This document shows, one piece after another, positions 43,747-52,645 of a stretch of DNA of 64,000 nucleotides. Source of the DNA: Flagellimonas hadalis (lineage in GTDB: Bacteria; Bacteroidota; Bacteroidia; Flavobacteriales; Flavobacteriaceae). The notes beneath the pieces were generated by a model that saw nothing but the letters and a program-made list of their open reading frames with translations, did no database searches and was not told where the DNA came from. The translations under genes and the position numbers were made by a program. The stretch's first letter is position 1, and each line of letters begins with the position of its first letter. The stretch is from assembly GCF_007785775.2 (NCBI RefSeq), contig NZ_VNIK02000003.1, forward strand, positions 152,902-216,901. Direction: 5' to 3'.

Positions 43747-43754
43747 CAAATATA
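43747..43754 (-). promoter_or_regulatory. -7 box of ruvB
   Basis: Minus strand TATATTTG, exact TAnnTTTG. A one-off -33 (TTTC at 43778-43775 on the minus strand) stands 20 bases upstream. With the usual start of transcription a few bases downstream, the mRNA would begin at or next to the ATG at 43739. Confidence 0.5.
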
Positions 43755-43885
43755 ATTGAAAACCCCATCCGCCTGAAACCATTCTTCCTAAAATGAGTTT
43801 TGATTGCCATCTTCAAAATCTTAGCCTTACCTTAGTTATATAAAAAAGCATTCGATTATACAATTGCACCTATGGTCAATTCAAA

Positions 43886-43948
43886 TGTCACATCGAGTGC
43901 AGTCGAGATGCCTTTGTCTACCTTTCGACTGCGCTCAAGAGGACAAAG
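43886..43948. repeat. REP-like interspersed repeat, copy 2, in a paired inverted arrangement
   Basis: TCACATCGAGTGCAGTCGAG (43888 onward) is the inverse of the repeat at 2186-2210. It is followed by a second, inverted half: GAGTGCAGTCGA (43895-43906) pairs with TCGACTGCGCTC (43925-43936) with one mismatch, and CTTTGTC (43912-43918) matches GACAAAG (43942-43948). The element occupies the divergent ruvB/acyl-CoA oxidase intergenic region (285 bases), where I find no other conserved signal for the oxidase gene. Confidence 0.65.
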
Positions 43949-44024
43949 ACAAAATTATCAAGCCATTGGTACAATTACAGATATATAACCAAAACAACAT
44001 TGTTCAGCCCCAATAAAAATTACC

Positions 44025-46286
44025 ATGCACGACATCGATTATTCCCAAGGCATCCTACAATACATCCCTTTTTTCTACGTAATATGGTCCGATGACCTGC
44101 TGTCCGCTTCTGAGATTTCCGTGGTGATGAAGACCATCGAGCAGGACGATTCGTTGGAAGCCATGGAAAAAGAGCAATTGTTGCGTTGGCTGAATACCGA
44201 AAAACCTCCCAGCGACACAGAAATGAAAAATTGGAAGCAGACCATAGCCACTTCCGAAGTCAAGCTCATTGAGAGTGAAACCTATCCCCTGACCTCATTC
44301 AGCCAACGATTGACCCAGCAACAGAACGGGACCGGTTTCAATGACCACCTAAAGCATATCGAAATCAATCTGGGAATACAGCCCAACCACTACAACCATT
44401 TGTTCGATGTGGAAGTGGTGCATGAGAAAACCTCGGATCAGTATAGCGCAGCCATCCTTGATAACATACTGAAAGGGCCGCATGCCCAAACGGTGGATGG
44501 TTTCCGTGAATTTTTGGACCAACCCATCTTTAGATGGGAAACCCTCCGAAAGAAAGAGGATTTCAGGGCCAGAACATTGGAACAGGTGCAGACTTTGGCA
44601 AAAAAAGGCTATGGCGCCATGGCCTATCCTACCGAATATGGGGGCACGGGAAACATGCCTGCCTATGCCGCCATTTTTGAACATCTGATGTTCGTTGACG
44701 GAAGTTTGGCCGTGAAGTTCGGGGTGCAGTTTGGCCTATTTGGGGGAAGCATCCAAAAATTGGGCAGCAAGCGACATCATGACCAGTACCTGACCGATGC
44801 AGGTGCCACAAAATTGCTTGGCTGCTTTGCCATGACGGAAACAGGGCACGGTTCCAACGTACGGGGTATCAGGACCACCGCGACCTATGAACCGGCTTCG
44901 GATTCCATCGTGATCCAAACCCCTGGAAAAAATGATAATAAGGAATACATTGGGAACGCCCTGCACTCCAAAATGGCCACGGTCTTTGCCCAGCTGATCG
45001 TGGACGGAAAAAATGAGGGCGTGCATGCCATTTTGGTGCCGCTACGCAATGAAAATCATGAGGAACTTGAAGGCATCACCATTGAGGACAATGGGTACAA
45101 ACTTGGCCTGAACGGGGTGGACAATGGCAAGATATGGTTCAACAATGTGAGGGTCCCCCGCGAAAACCTTCTAAACAAATATGGGGAGATACGTGAAGAT
45201 GGCACATATTTTTCTTCCATAAAAAACCCCAACAAACGGTTCTTCACCATGTTGGGCACCTTGGTGGGCGGACGCATCTGTGTGGCCCGTGGCGCTCTCG
45301 GAGGGGCAAAGATGGCACTTTCCATTGCCGTGAAATATGCCTTGAACCGAAGACAGTTCAATGACAGCGTAAAAATCCAAGAGGACCTGATCATGGACTA
45401 TCCCACCCATCAAATCCGATTGACACCCTCCATTGCCAGTGCGTATGTGTACCACGTGACCTTGGAAGAGATGATGAACCGTTACAGTGATGACTCCCAA
45501 CCGGACAAACGCAAGATAGAGACGCAGGTGGCCGGGCTGAAATCGATCATCACTTGGTTCGCGAACGATACCATCCAAGAATGCAGGGAGGCCTGTGGTG
45601 GCAAAGGGTACCTGCTGGAGAACCGGATTGCCGACCTCAAGGGCGATGTGGATATTTTTACCACTTTTGAAGGTGACAACACCGTATTGCTGCAATTGGC
45701 CGCTAAAGGCGTTCTATCGGATTTTCAGGCGGAATTCAACAGTGCTGGGTTCACCTCGGTGCTCAAATTGTTGCAGAGCCAGCTTTCAGACACGTTGACG
45801 GCCATCAACCCCCTATATTCCAATAAAGTGGATGCCGAGCACCTGTACAATCCCAAGTTCCACAAGCATGCGTTCAGTTACCGCACTCGAAGGCTGACCT
45901 ATACGTTGGCCATGCGTATCCGGAACTATATCAAAAAAGGGGTGCCATCCTATCAAGCCTTCCTTAAAGTACAGACGCATTTGTTGGCTTTGGGAAAGGC
46001 TTATAGTGTGGAATTGGCCTACGGGGTGTTCCATGATTTCTGCGAAACGGTTTCCGATGCGGAACACAAGGCGTTATTGGAAAAATTGGGAACGCTATAC
46101 GCCCTTAACGAAATCCATTCGGATGCCCGATGGTTTTTGGAACAGGGATATATCGGGGGAACCAAGTCCAAAGCGATACGACAGCGGGTGGAACGGTTGT
46201 CCACCGAACTGCGCCCCCACATTGAGGTATTGGTGGACGGCTTTGGCATTCCGGGCCATTGCCTGACCGCGCCGATTGCCCAATAG
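44025..46286 (+). CDS. acyl-CoA oxidase / acyl-CoA dehydrogenase family flavoprotein
   Basis: 753 residues, longer than dehydrogenases (about 380-600) and like eukaryotic-type acyl-CoA oxidases. FAD-binding middle domain shows LGCFAMTETGHGSNVRGIRT; the C-terminal helical domain has RRQFNDS, EACGGKGYLLENR and FTTFEGDNTVLLQLAAKG, where the Glu of TFEGDN is the catalytic base of oxidases. The enzyme would introduce the 2,3-double bond into acyl-CoA, handing electrons to oxygen (oxidase) or to ETF (dehydrogenase). No other beta-oxidation gene is next to it. Its stop is one base from the convergent DUF2807 stop. Confidence 0.9.
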   Translation: MHDIDYSQGILQYIPFFYVIWSDDLLSASEISVVMKTIEQDDSLEAMEKEQLLRWLNTEKPPSDTEMKNWKQTIATSEVKLIESETYPLTSFSQRLTQQQNGTGFNDHLKHIEINLGIQPNHYNHLFDVEVVHEKTSDQYSAAILDNILKGPHAQTVDGFREFLDQPIFRWETLRKKEDFRARTLEQVQTLAKKGYGAMAYPTEYGGTGNMPAYAAIFEHLMFVDGSLAVKFGVQFGLFGGSIQKLGSKRHHDQYLTDAGATKLLGCFAMTETGHGSNVRGIRTTATYEPASDSIVIQTPGKNDNKEYIGNALHSKMATVFAQLIVDGKNEGVHAILVPLRNENHEELEGITIEDNGYKLGLNGVDNGKIWFNNVRVPRENLLNKYGEIREDGTYFSSIKNPNKRFFTMLGTLVGGRICVARGALGGAKMALSIAVKYALNRRQFNDSVKIQEDLIMDYPTHQIRLTPSIASAYVYHVTLEEMMNRYSDDSQPDKRKIETQVAGLKSIITWFANDTIQECREACGGKGYLLENRIADLKGDVDIFTTFEGDNTVLLQLAAKGVLSDFQAEFNSAGFTSVLKLLQSQLSDTLTAINPLYSNKVDAEHLYNPKFHKHAFSYRTRRLTYTLAMRIRNYIKKGVPSYQAFLKVQTHLLALGKAYSVELAYGVFHDFCETVSDAEHKALLEKLGTLYALNEIHSDARWFLEQGYIGGTKSKAIRQRVERLSTELRPHIEVLVDGFGIPGHCLTAPIAQ

Positions 46287-46287
46287 C

Positions 46288-47112
46288 CTATTCCTGCCGC
46301 TTGATCAGTTGCGAGGTATCCAAAAAATCGACTATGGTGATCTTTGGGTTTCCGAAGAGATATATTTTGGAGTTGCCCTTGGCACTCAGTTCCAAATTTC
46401 TAAAGGCATAAATGTAGGCCGATGGGTCATTTTCCATGGTCAGTTTCAGGTCGCCCACTTCCATGGTCTCCCCCTTGTACCTCGAATTCCCTATCAAACG
46501 TACCTGGATGTTGTCCGAAGTGCCCTCCAGGGTCAGGGAAGCATTACCTTCCAAATCAATCAGACCGGTCTGCCCAACACTGTACACGTAGGCCTCGGCC
46601 TTATTCCCCAAAGATATGTTGAGGGAATCCACATCCACATTGAAATTGCCCCGACTGGTCTCTTCCAGATTGATATCCATCACTGCTGCCTTTGCTTTGA
46701 TGTCCAAACGGGTATTGTTGAAACCATCCACGAAGAGTTCATCGCTTTCAATCACATCTTGCGTGACCACGCTGCCATCTTTTAGGGTTATTGCCCGCAA
46801 GTCAGTATAGTTTACCGTGATATCCAACTGCTTTTTCGCGGTTACATCATAATAGGAACTAATGATCAAAGTGCTGTCCTCCACATTGAACTTGAGGATG
46901 TCTATCAGGTTGTCGTCGGCCTCAATATCGTAACCTGTCCCAAAGGATTTTTTCAGCACAATGTCCAGATTATCGTTCAACACGATGGCATTGAACGGAG
47001 GTAGTTCCTCGTTTACGTGGGTCACGATCCGGCTTCCCTTTATCCTTGGTTTTCGCTGGGCAGTGGACAGAAGAGGAAACACGATCAAGAAAAGGACGAG
47101 TATATTTTTCAC
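46288..47112 (-). CDS. DUF2807 (head GIN domain) secreted protein
   Basis: 274 residues starting with GTG at 47112; no in-frame ATG gives the signal peptide (KNILVLFLIVFPLLSTAQ). The rest is a regular beta-helix-like repeat of short strands (LIISSYYDVT, LDITVNYTDLRAI, LKDGSVVTQDV, ASLTLEGTSDNIQVRLIG) as in the DUF2807/GIN family, a periplasmic or surface protein of unknown role common in Bacteroidota. It stands between the acyl-CoA oxidase and the cox/act operon; a -7 box at 47156-47163 and the operon terminator just upstream make it a separate unit. Confidence 0.88.
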   Translation of the reverse strand: MKNILVLFLIVFPLLSTAQRKPRIKGSRIVTHVNEELPPFNAIVLNDNLDIVLKKSFGTGYDIEADDNLIDILKFNVEDSTLIISSYYDVTAKKQLDITVNYTDLRAITLKDGSVVTQDVIESDELFVDGFNNTRLDIKAKAAVMDINLEETSRGNFNVDVDSLNISLGNKAEAYVYSVGQTGLIDLEGNASLTLEGTSDNIQVRLIGNSRYKGETMEVGDLKLTMENDPSAYIYAFRNLELSAKGNSKIYLFGNPKITIVDFLDTSQLIKRQE

Positions 47113-47155
47113 GGCTTTATTTTTAGGACAAATTGTTTTCTAAAGATATTACAAT

Positions 47156-47163
47156 CAAAGCTA
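47156..47163 (-). promoter_or_regulatory. -7 box of the DUF2807 gene
   Basis: Minus strand TAGCTTTG, exact TAnnTTTG, 43 bases before the GTG start. A TTTG at 47193-47190 lies 26 bases upstream, longer than the usual spacing, and overlaps the oxidase terminator. Confidence 0.35.
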
Positions 47164-47190
47164 ACCATTGTATTTCAGACCCTAAGAAAC

Positions 47191-47223
47191 AAAAAACCCA
47201 TCCAAATAGGGACGGGCTTTTTT
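47191..47223 (-). terminator. terminator of the act-cox operon
   Basis: CCCATCC (47197-47203) pairs with GGACGGG (47210-47216) across a six-base loop, with one G-U pair on the minus-strand RNA; six Ts follow on the minus strand. It lies 22 bases after the subunit I stop. Confidence 0.88.
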
Positions 47224-47244
47224 ATTTTTTGGAATACATCAACA

Positions 47245-49059
47245 TCAGTGATTGAGTTCTTCCTCATTTTCCTGCAAGGGTACGTTCTGCGGAACAAAGT
47301 CCTGCCCTGCAATGATGTACTCTCCATTTTCGTAGGTCTTGCTATAATCGTAGGCCCAACGGTATACGTGTGGTATCTCTCCTGGCCAGTTTCCGTGGAT
47401 ATGCTCCTGCGGAGCGGTCCATTCCAAGGTATTGGATTTCCATGGGTTCATAGATCCTTTCTTACCGTAGAAAATACTGGAGATGAAGTTGTAAACAAAC
47501 ACCAATTGCGCCAATCCTGCAATGATGGCAAATACGGTCATCAATACCTGAACGTTGGTCAACTCATCGAACATAGGGAAAGCCGTGTTCTCATAGTAAC
47601 GTCTTGGCACTCCCGCCATACCCACAAAGTGCATGGGGAAGAATACGCCATAAGCGCACACTGCCGTGATCCAGAAATGGACATAGCCCAAATTCTTGTT
47701 CATCATCCTACCTTGGAACATTTTGGGGAACCAGTGGTACACCCCTGCAAAAAGTCCGTACAAAGCCGAAATACCCATTACCAAGTGGAAGTGGGCCACA
47801 ACGAAATACGTGTCGTGAACGTTGATGTCCAGGGTACTGTCACCCAAAATGATACCGGTTAGACCTCCCGTGATGAAGGTGGAGACCAAACCGATGGAGA
47901 AGAGCATCGCAGGGTTCAACTGCAGATTCCCTTTCCAGAGGGTGGTGATATAGTTGAATGCTTTTACCGCGGATGGTATGGCAATCAAAAGTGTTGTAAA
48001 TGTAAATACGGAGCCCAAGAACGGGTTCATACCGGAGATGAACATGTGGTGACCCCATACAATTGTTGAAAGGAATGCTATGGCCAAAATGGAGGCCACC
48101 ATCGCCCTATACCCAAAGATGGGCTTCCTTGCATTGGTGGACATTACTTCGGAAGTAATCCCCAATGCGGGCAACAATACGATATATACTTCGGGGTGTC
48201 CCAAGAACCAGAACAAGTGTTCGTACAGTACGGGAGATCCTCCTTGGTAGTGCAGCACTTCCCCTTGGATAAAGATATCCGAAAGGAAGAACGATGTACC
48301 AAAACTTCTGTCCATGATCAACAGCAAAGCTGCAGAAAGTAGAACAGGGAAAGAAATTACACCAATGATCGCAGTCACAAAAAACGCCCAAATGGTCAAT
48401 GGCAAACGGGTCATCGACATTCCTTTGGTCCTGAGGTTGATCACCGTTACGATGTAGTTCAATGAACCCAAAAGGGAAGAAGCGATAAAGATGGCCATGG
48501 AGACCAACCAGAGGGTCATACCAGCACCTGAACCGGGCTGCGCCATGGGCAATGCACTCAAAGGTGGGTAAATGGTCCACCCTGCGGCGGCAGGTCCTGC
48601 TTCCACGAACAAGGATGTCACCATGATGATCGATGATAGGAAGAACAACCAGTACGACACCATGTTCAAGAAACCTGATGCCATATCCCTCGCCCCTATC
48701 TGCAACGGAATCAATAAGTTACTAAAAGTACCACTCAGACCGGCGGTCAATACAAAGAAAACCATGATGGTCCCGTGTATGGTGACCAATGCCAAATAAA
48801 TATCGGCATCCATGACACCATCAGGCGCCCATTTTCCCAATACGGCCTCAAAAATGGGGAATGATTGCCCTGGCCATGCCAATTGCATCCTAAAGAGCAA
48901 AGACATTGCTATACCGATGAACCCCATGATAAGACCCGTGATGAGATATTGCTTGGATATCATCTTATGGTCCTGACTGAAGATATATTTGGTAATAAAA
49001 GTCTCCTTATGATGATGTCCGTGATCGTCGTGTCCGTGTTCGTGTCCAGTAGCTGACAT
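47245..49059 (-). CDS. ctaD: cytochrome c oxidase subunit I
   Basis: 604 residues, 12 or more helices. Heme a ligand His in VTIHGTIMVFF, the CuB/cross-link site in FWFLGHPEVYIVLLP with the Glu of the D pathway, CuB histidines in VWGHHMFISG, and heme a3/a ligands in HDTYFVVAHFHLVMG. K-pathway sequence ITSEVMSTNARKPIFGY is present, so it is an A-type aa3 oxidase. The N-terminus is histidine-rich (seven His within the first 17 residues). Last gene of the act-cox operon. Confidence 0.97.
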   Translation of the reverse strand: MSATGHEHGHDDHGHHHKETFITKYIFSQDHKMISKQYLITGLIMGFIGIAMSLLFRMQLAWPGQSFPIFEAVLGKWAPDGVMDADIYLALVTIHGTIMVFFVLTAGLSGTFSNLLIPLQIGARDMASGFLNMVSYWLFFLSSIIMVTSLFVEAGPAAAGWTIYPPLSALPMAQPGSGAGMTLWLVSMAIFIASSLLGSLNYIVTVINLRTKGMSMTRLPLTIWAFFVTAIIGVISFPVLLSAALLLIMDRSFGTSFFLSDIFIQGEVLHYQGGSPVLYEHLFWFLGHPEVYIVLLPALGITSEVMSTNARKPIFGYRAMVASILAIAFLSTIVWGHHMFISGMNPFLGSVFTFTTLLIAIPSAVKAFNYITTLWKGNLQLNPAMLFSIGLVSTFITGGLTGIILGDSTLDINVHDTYFVVAHFHLVMGISALYGLFAGVYHWFPKMFQGRMMNKNLGYVHFWITAVCAYGVFFPMHFVGMAGVPRRYYENTAFPMFDELTNVQVLMTVFAIIAGLAQLVFVYNFISSIFYGKKGSMNPWKSNTLEWTAPQEHIHGNWPGEIPHVYRWAYDYSKTYENGEYIIAGQDFVPQNVPLQENEEELNH

Positions 49060-49099
49060 AATCTCTTCTAAATTTTGTTATGGTTTTTCCTAGCCTTGT

Positions 49100-50158
49100 T
49101 TATTCCGCGGGAGTCATGTTCTCCTTAAAAGTCTTCTGCTCCGCCATCCATTTGTTGAATTCTTCCTCAGTCTCCACTATGATCTTCATCTGCATGTTGT
49201 AATGGGATTTTCCGCATATCTTGTTGCATAGCAATATATAGTCAAATTCCCATGGATCTGAGTTCGGCAATCCTTCTGCGGCACGTTCTGCCCTCAGTGC
49301 ATTGGTCCTTTTCACCTTGTCCACTACATCGGGGTTGCGACGCATTTCCTCAGTGGTCACGGTAGGTGTGAAGGAGAATTGGGTGATCATACCGGGAACA
49401 CAGTTCATCTGTGCCCTAAAGTGCGGCATGTAAGCGGAGTGCAATACATCTTGGGAACGCATTTTGAAGTTAACCTTCCTGCCCACGGGCAAGTGCAGTT
49501 CCTTTACGATGACATCGTCACCTCCATTGGGATCGGCCTCATCGATACCGAGCACGTTGGCCTTGTTGATATCGATCAAGCGCACATTGGCATCTCCCAA
49601 TACATTGTCCTCACCGGCATAACGTGCCGTCCAGTTAAACTGCTGGGCATATAGTTCGATTACGATGGGGTCGTCCTCATCGTTCACATCCATGATAGTG
49701 GTCCAAGTATAGAGTCCCCAAAGAATCAATCCGGCCAATACGATTACAGGGATGATGGTCCAGATAAACTCCAAACGGTCGTTGTCCGCATAAAAAAGGG
49801 CCTTTTTGCCCTCTTGCCCTCTGTACTTATAGCCAAAGTAGTGCAACAGGGCCTGGGTAATGGTCTGCACAAAAAAGATGATGGCAAAGGAGACCCACAT
49901 CAGTTGGTCATATTCCCCACCATGCTCCGAAGCGGCTTCGGGCAACAACATCTTTGAATATTTTGCAAAACTGAATATGGTGATCCCGTAGATAAAGATC
50001 AGGAATGCGAACAAGAGGTAACCGTTGGTCTTGTTATCGTTGTCGTTTGCTACCTCGGTGTGCTCTGTCTTGAGTTGCGACAATTGGAAAATCTTGGTCA
50101 TTTGCCAGATTGCAATTGCCACCAGTGCCAAAACAGTGAATGTTAATAATGCAGTCAT
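49100..50158 (-). CDS. ctaC: cytochrome c oxidase subunit II with two extra N-terminal helices
   Basis: 352 residues. Four membrane helices are visible instead of the usual two: LLTFTVLALVAIAIWQM, LLFAFLIFIYGITIFSFA, LMWVSFAIIFFVQTITQALL and IWTIIPVIVLAGLILWGLY. The periplasmic cupredoxin domain has the complete CuA site: His in HSAYMPHF and CNKICGKSHYNM (Cys311, Cys315, His319, Met322), with Glu missing but carbonyl position retained. It takes electrons from cytochrome c or directly from the ActE/ActA hemes. The two N-terminal helices are extra to ordinary subunits II. Confidence 0.95.
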   Translation of the reverse strand: MTALLTFTVLALVAIAIWQMTKIFQLSQLKTEHTEVANDNDNKTNGYLLFAFLIFIYGITIFSFAKYSKMLLPEAASEHGGEYDQLMWVSFAIIFFVQTITQALLHYFGYKYRGQEGKKALFYADNDRLEFIWTIIPVIVLAGLILWGLYTWTTIMDVNDEDDPIVIELYAQQFNWTARYAGEDNVLGDANVRLIDINKANVLGIDEADPNGGDDVIVKELHLPVGRKVNFKMRSQDVLHSAYMPHFRAQMNCVPGMITQFSFTPTVTTEEMRRNPDVVDKVKRTNALRAERAAEGLPNSDPWEFDYILLCNKICGKSHYNMQMKIIVETEEEFNKWMAEQKTFKENMTPAE

Positions 50159-50186
50159 CGTGTATCTATCTAAGACTTAAATCGTA

Positions 50187-51524
50187 TTAATAATGAAAAT
50201 GTTTGCTTTCCTCAATGAACGGGTTCCTCTTGGGCTGCAATGGTGCCTTGGTCAACGCCGTGAACACCCAGAACACAAACAGACCTCCAAAGAACAACAG
50301 ACCACCGATCTCAGGCAATCCAATGTACCACTGATCTCCTACCGTAGCTGGCATTACCATATTGAAAACATCCAAATAATGTCCCAATAGCACTACAATC
50401 CCGGCCATGACCACAAACCAGTTGACCCTTTTGTAATCACTGTTCATCAACACCAACAACGGGAACACAAAGTTCATCACCAACATGCCAAAGAAAGGCA
50501 GTTTGTAATCTTGGAACCTTGCCACGTAGTAGGTCACCTCTTCAGGAATGTCCGCATACCAGATCAGCATGAACTGGGCAAACCAAAGATAGGTCCAGAA
50601 AATACTGATACCGAACATGAACTTGGCCAAATCGTGAAGGTGGCTATCATTGACATTCTCCAAATATCCCCTTGATTTCAAGTAGATTACTACCAGTGCA
50701 ATTACGGTAATCCCAGATACGAACATACTGGCAAACACATACCATCCGAAGAGGGTACTGAACCAGTGTGGATCCAAACTCATGATCCAATCCCATGACA
50801 TCATGGATTCGGTGACCAGGTAGAATACCAAGAAACCTGCGGACCATCTAAAATTCTTCACAAAATTGCTATTGTCATCCGACTCATCTTGGGCCAATGA
50901 CAATTTTCTTGAATGCTGGCGGTAAAAGATCCAACCGCCCAAAAAGATAGCGGCCCTGATCAGGAAGAAAGTCGGGTTCAAATATCCTGCTTTCCCTTGC
51001 AACAATTTATCGTGCGCAACGGTCTCTGGGTCCATCCAAACAAACATGTGGTTCATATGGAGCACGGAAAGTACCAAAATCACGAAAACAATGATGCCAC
51101 CAGGCACCAAATAAGCGGTGATACCTTCCATCACCCTGAACAATATGGGCGACCATCCGGCCTGTGCAGCCCTTTGGATGGCATAGAAAGCCAAAACGCC
51201 CAATGCGATCATAAAGAAAAAGAAAGCTGCTACATAAAGTGCAGACCAAGGTCTGTTCTGCAACTGGTGCAACAAATGGGTATCGTGGGAAGCATCGTGT
51301 TCTTCTCCGTGGGCAGCAGCTGCGCCATGCCCTTGTTCTTCCCCATGGGCTGTCGCTTCTTCTGCATGACCGCCTCCGTGGCCATCACCGTGTGCCGATG
51401 CTACCATGGCCTTGGCCTCTTCCACTGTTGATGGTGCCGACACAAAACCGATTCCCAAAAAAAGCAGTCCCACTGCCATTGCAATGAAAGATCCTATTCT
51501 AAGTCTGTTTGAAAAGGTGTACAT
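50187..51524 (-). CDS. actF: alternative complex III subunit ActF
   Basis: 445 residues, about ten helices, the family of ActF (quinol:cytochrome c oxidoreductase membrane subunit, ActC-related but shorter). An extramembrane loop after the first helix (45-86) has ten histidines in 42 residues with Gly, Ala and Glu (DGHGGGHAEE type), a likely metal-binding or low-complexity insertion. Core motifs include WSALYVAAFFFFMIALGVLA and WFSTLFGWYVFASMFVSG. It follows ActE by 17 bases and precedes oxidase subunit II by 28. Confidence 0.93.
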   Translation of the reverse strand: MYTFSNRLRIGSFIAMAVGLLFLGIGFVSAPSTVEEAKAMVASAHGDGHGGGHAEEATAHGEEQGHGAAAAHGEEHDASHDTHLLHQLQNRPWSALYVAAFFFFMIALGVLAFYAIQRAAQAGWSPILFRVMEGITAYLVPGGIIVFVILVLSVLHMNHMFVWMDPETVAHDKLLQGKAGYLNPTFFLIRAAIFLGGWIFYRQHSRKLSLAQDESDDNSNFVKNFRWSAGFLVFYLVTESMMSWDWIMSLDPHWFSTLFGWYVFASMFVSGITVIALVVIYLKSRGYLENVNDSHLHDLAKFMFGISIFWTYLWFAQFMLIWYADIPEEVTYYVARFQDYKLPFFGMLVMNFVFPLLVLMNSDYKRVNWFVVMAGIVVLLGHYLDVFNMVMPATVGDQWYIGLPEIGGLLFFGGLFVFWVFTALTKAPLQPKRNPFIEESKHFHY

Positions 51525-51541
51525 AGTTTACTCTTATCCAA

Positions 51542-52111
51542 TTATTTTGTTAGATCTTCCTTTAACTTCATCACATATTCGGACACTTGCCACATCTCCT
51601 CTTCGTTGGCGAACTGGGATGCATAGGAGCCCATGGAGTTCAACCCATAGTAAATGGTGTGGTAGGTGGTGCCCACGGTGATGTTCCTTGCCGGATCGGC
51701 ATAACTGGGAACACCCAATATCTTTTCACGCTTCACCAAATTGCCCTGTCCGTCTCCTTTGTCCCCGTGGCATATGGCGCAATAGATGGTATACAACTGC
51801 ATCCCTTTGGCCAGGTTGTCCTCAGTCTTCAATGAATCCAACGGGCTGGTGTTCAGCCTAGCGAGTTCCTTGCCTTCCGGGGTATTTTCAAATTCGTAGG
51901 GCATGTATCCCCTGGAGATGGTCCCTTCAACCGGAAGCATGGCCTCCGTTCCTTCCGGGAACAGACCGTTGTCCACGCCTTGATAGGTTTCATACCCGAC
52001 AGGTTCGTACATATTTGGCATATATTGATAGTTTGGTCTGTTCTTGTCTGCACAGGCAGCAACGAACAGTACCAAGACCAAAGCAACACTTATTTTACCT
52101 AAATGTTTCAT
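51542..52111 (-). CDS. actE: alternative complex III subunit ActE, mono-heme cytochrome c lipoprotein
   Basis: 189 residues. A lipoprotein signal peptide ends in LFVAAC (Cys20), so the protein is probably membrane-anchored by lipid. The single heme motif CAICH is at 111-115 with a downstream Met ligand region (GLNSMGSYASQF). In alternative complex III this subunit carries electrons from ActA toward the oxidase. It lies four bases from actD. Confidence 0.93.
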   Translation of the reverse strand: MKHLGKISVALVLVLFVAACADKNRPNYQYMPNMYEPVGYETYQGVDNGLFPEGTEAMLPVEGTISRGYMPYEFENTPEGKELARLNTSPLDSLKTEDNLAKGMQLYTIYCAICHGDKGDGQGNLVKREKILGVPSYADPARNITVGTTYHTIYYGLNSMGSYASQFANEEEMWQVSEYVMKLKEDLTK

Positions 52112-52115
52112 ATTC

Positions 52116-52643
52116 TTAAGAGTCCTTTTCTGTAACTTTTACTTCTACCGCACCTGTTTCCCACAACAGTTCGGCAAGTTCACTTTCATTGTCGTGCACT
52201 CCGATTTCCATCAAAAAATGGTCATCAGTGGTACGTTTGTCCGGGTTTTCCGCTTTCTTGAAGGGCCACATCTTACTTCTAAGATAAAAGGTGATCACCA
52301 TCAAGTGGGCCGCAAAGAAAACCGTCATTTCGAACATGATCGGAACAAAGGCGGGCATGTTCTCCAAGTAACTGAAACTTGGCTTACCACCAATATCCTG
52401 GGGCCAATCCTCGATCATGATATAGTTCATCATCACGATGGCCACGGTAAGTCCCAAACATCCGTACATGAAGGAAGTGATCGCGATACGGGTACCTGCC
52501 AATCCCATGGCCTTGTCCAGACCGTGCACGGGGAACGGGGTATATACTTCCTCTATGTGGTGATGCGCTGCCCTAACTTTTTTTACGGCATGCATCAATA
52601 CATCATCATCGTTGTAAAGTGCCTGAATAACTTTTGATGCCAT
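52116..52643 (-). CDS. actD: alternative complex III subunit ActD (DUF3341)
   Basis: 175 residues with two membrane helices (IAITSFMYGCLGLTVAIVMMN and MPAFVPIMFEMTVFFAAHLMVITFYL) and an N-terminal cytoplasmic domain beginning with IQALYNDDDVLMHAVKKV, the DUF3341 pattern. It is an accessory membrane subunit that bridges ActC and ActF. Two bases separate it from actC, so the two are translationally coupled. Confidence 0.93.
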   Translation of the reverse strand: MASKVIQALYNDDDVLMHAVKKVRAAHHHIEEVYTPFPVHGLDKAMGLAGTRIAITSFMYGCLGLTVAIVMMNYIMIEDWPQDIGGKPSFSYLENMPAFVPIMFEMTVFFAAHLMVITFYLRSKMWPFKKAENPDKRTTDDHFLMEIGVHDNESELAELLWETGAVEVKVTEKDS

Positions 52644-52645
52644 AC

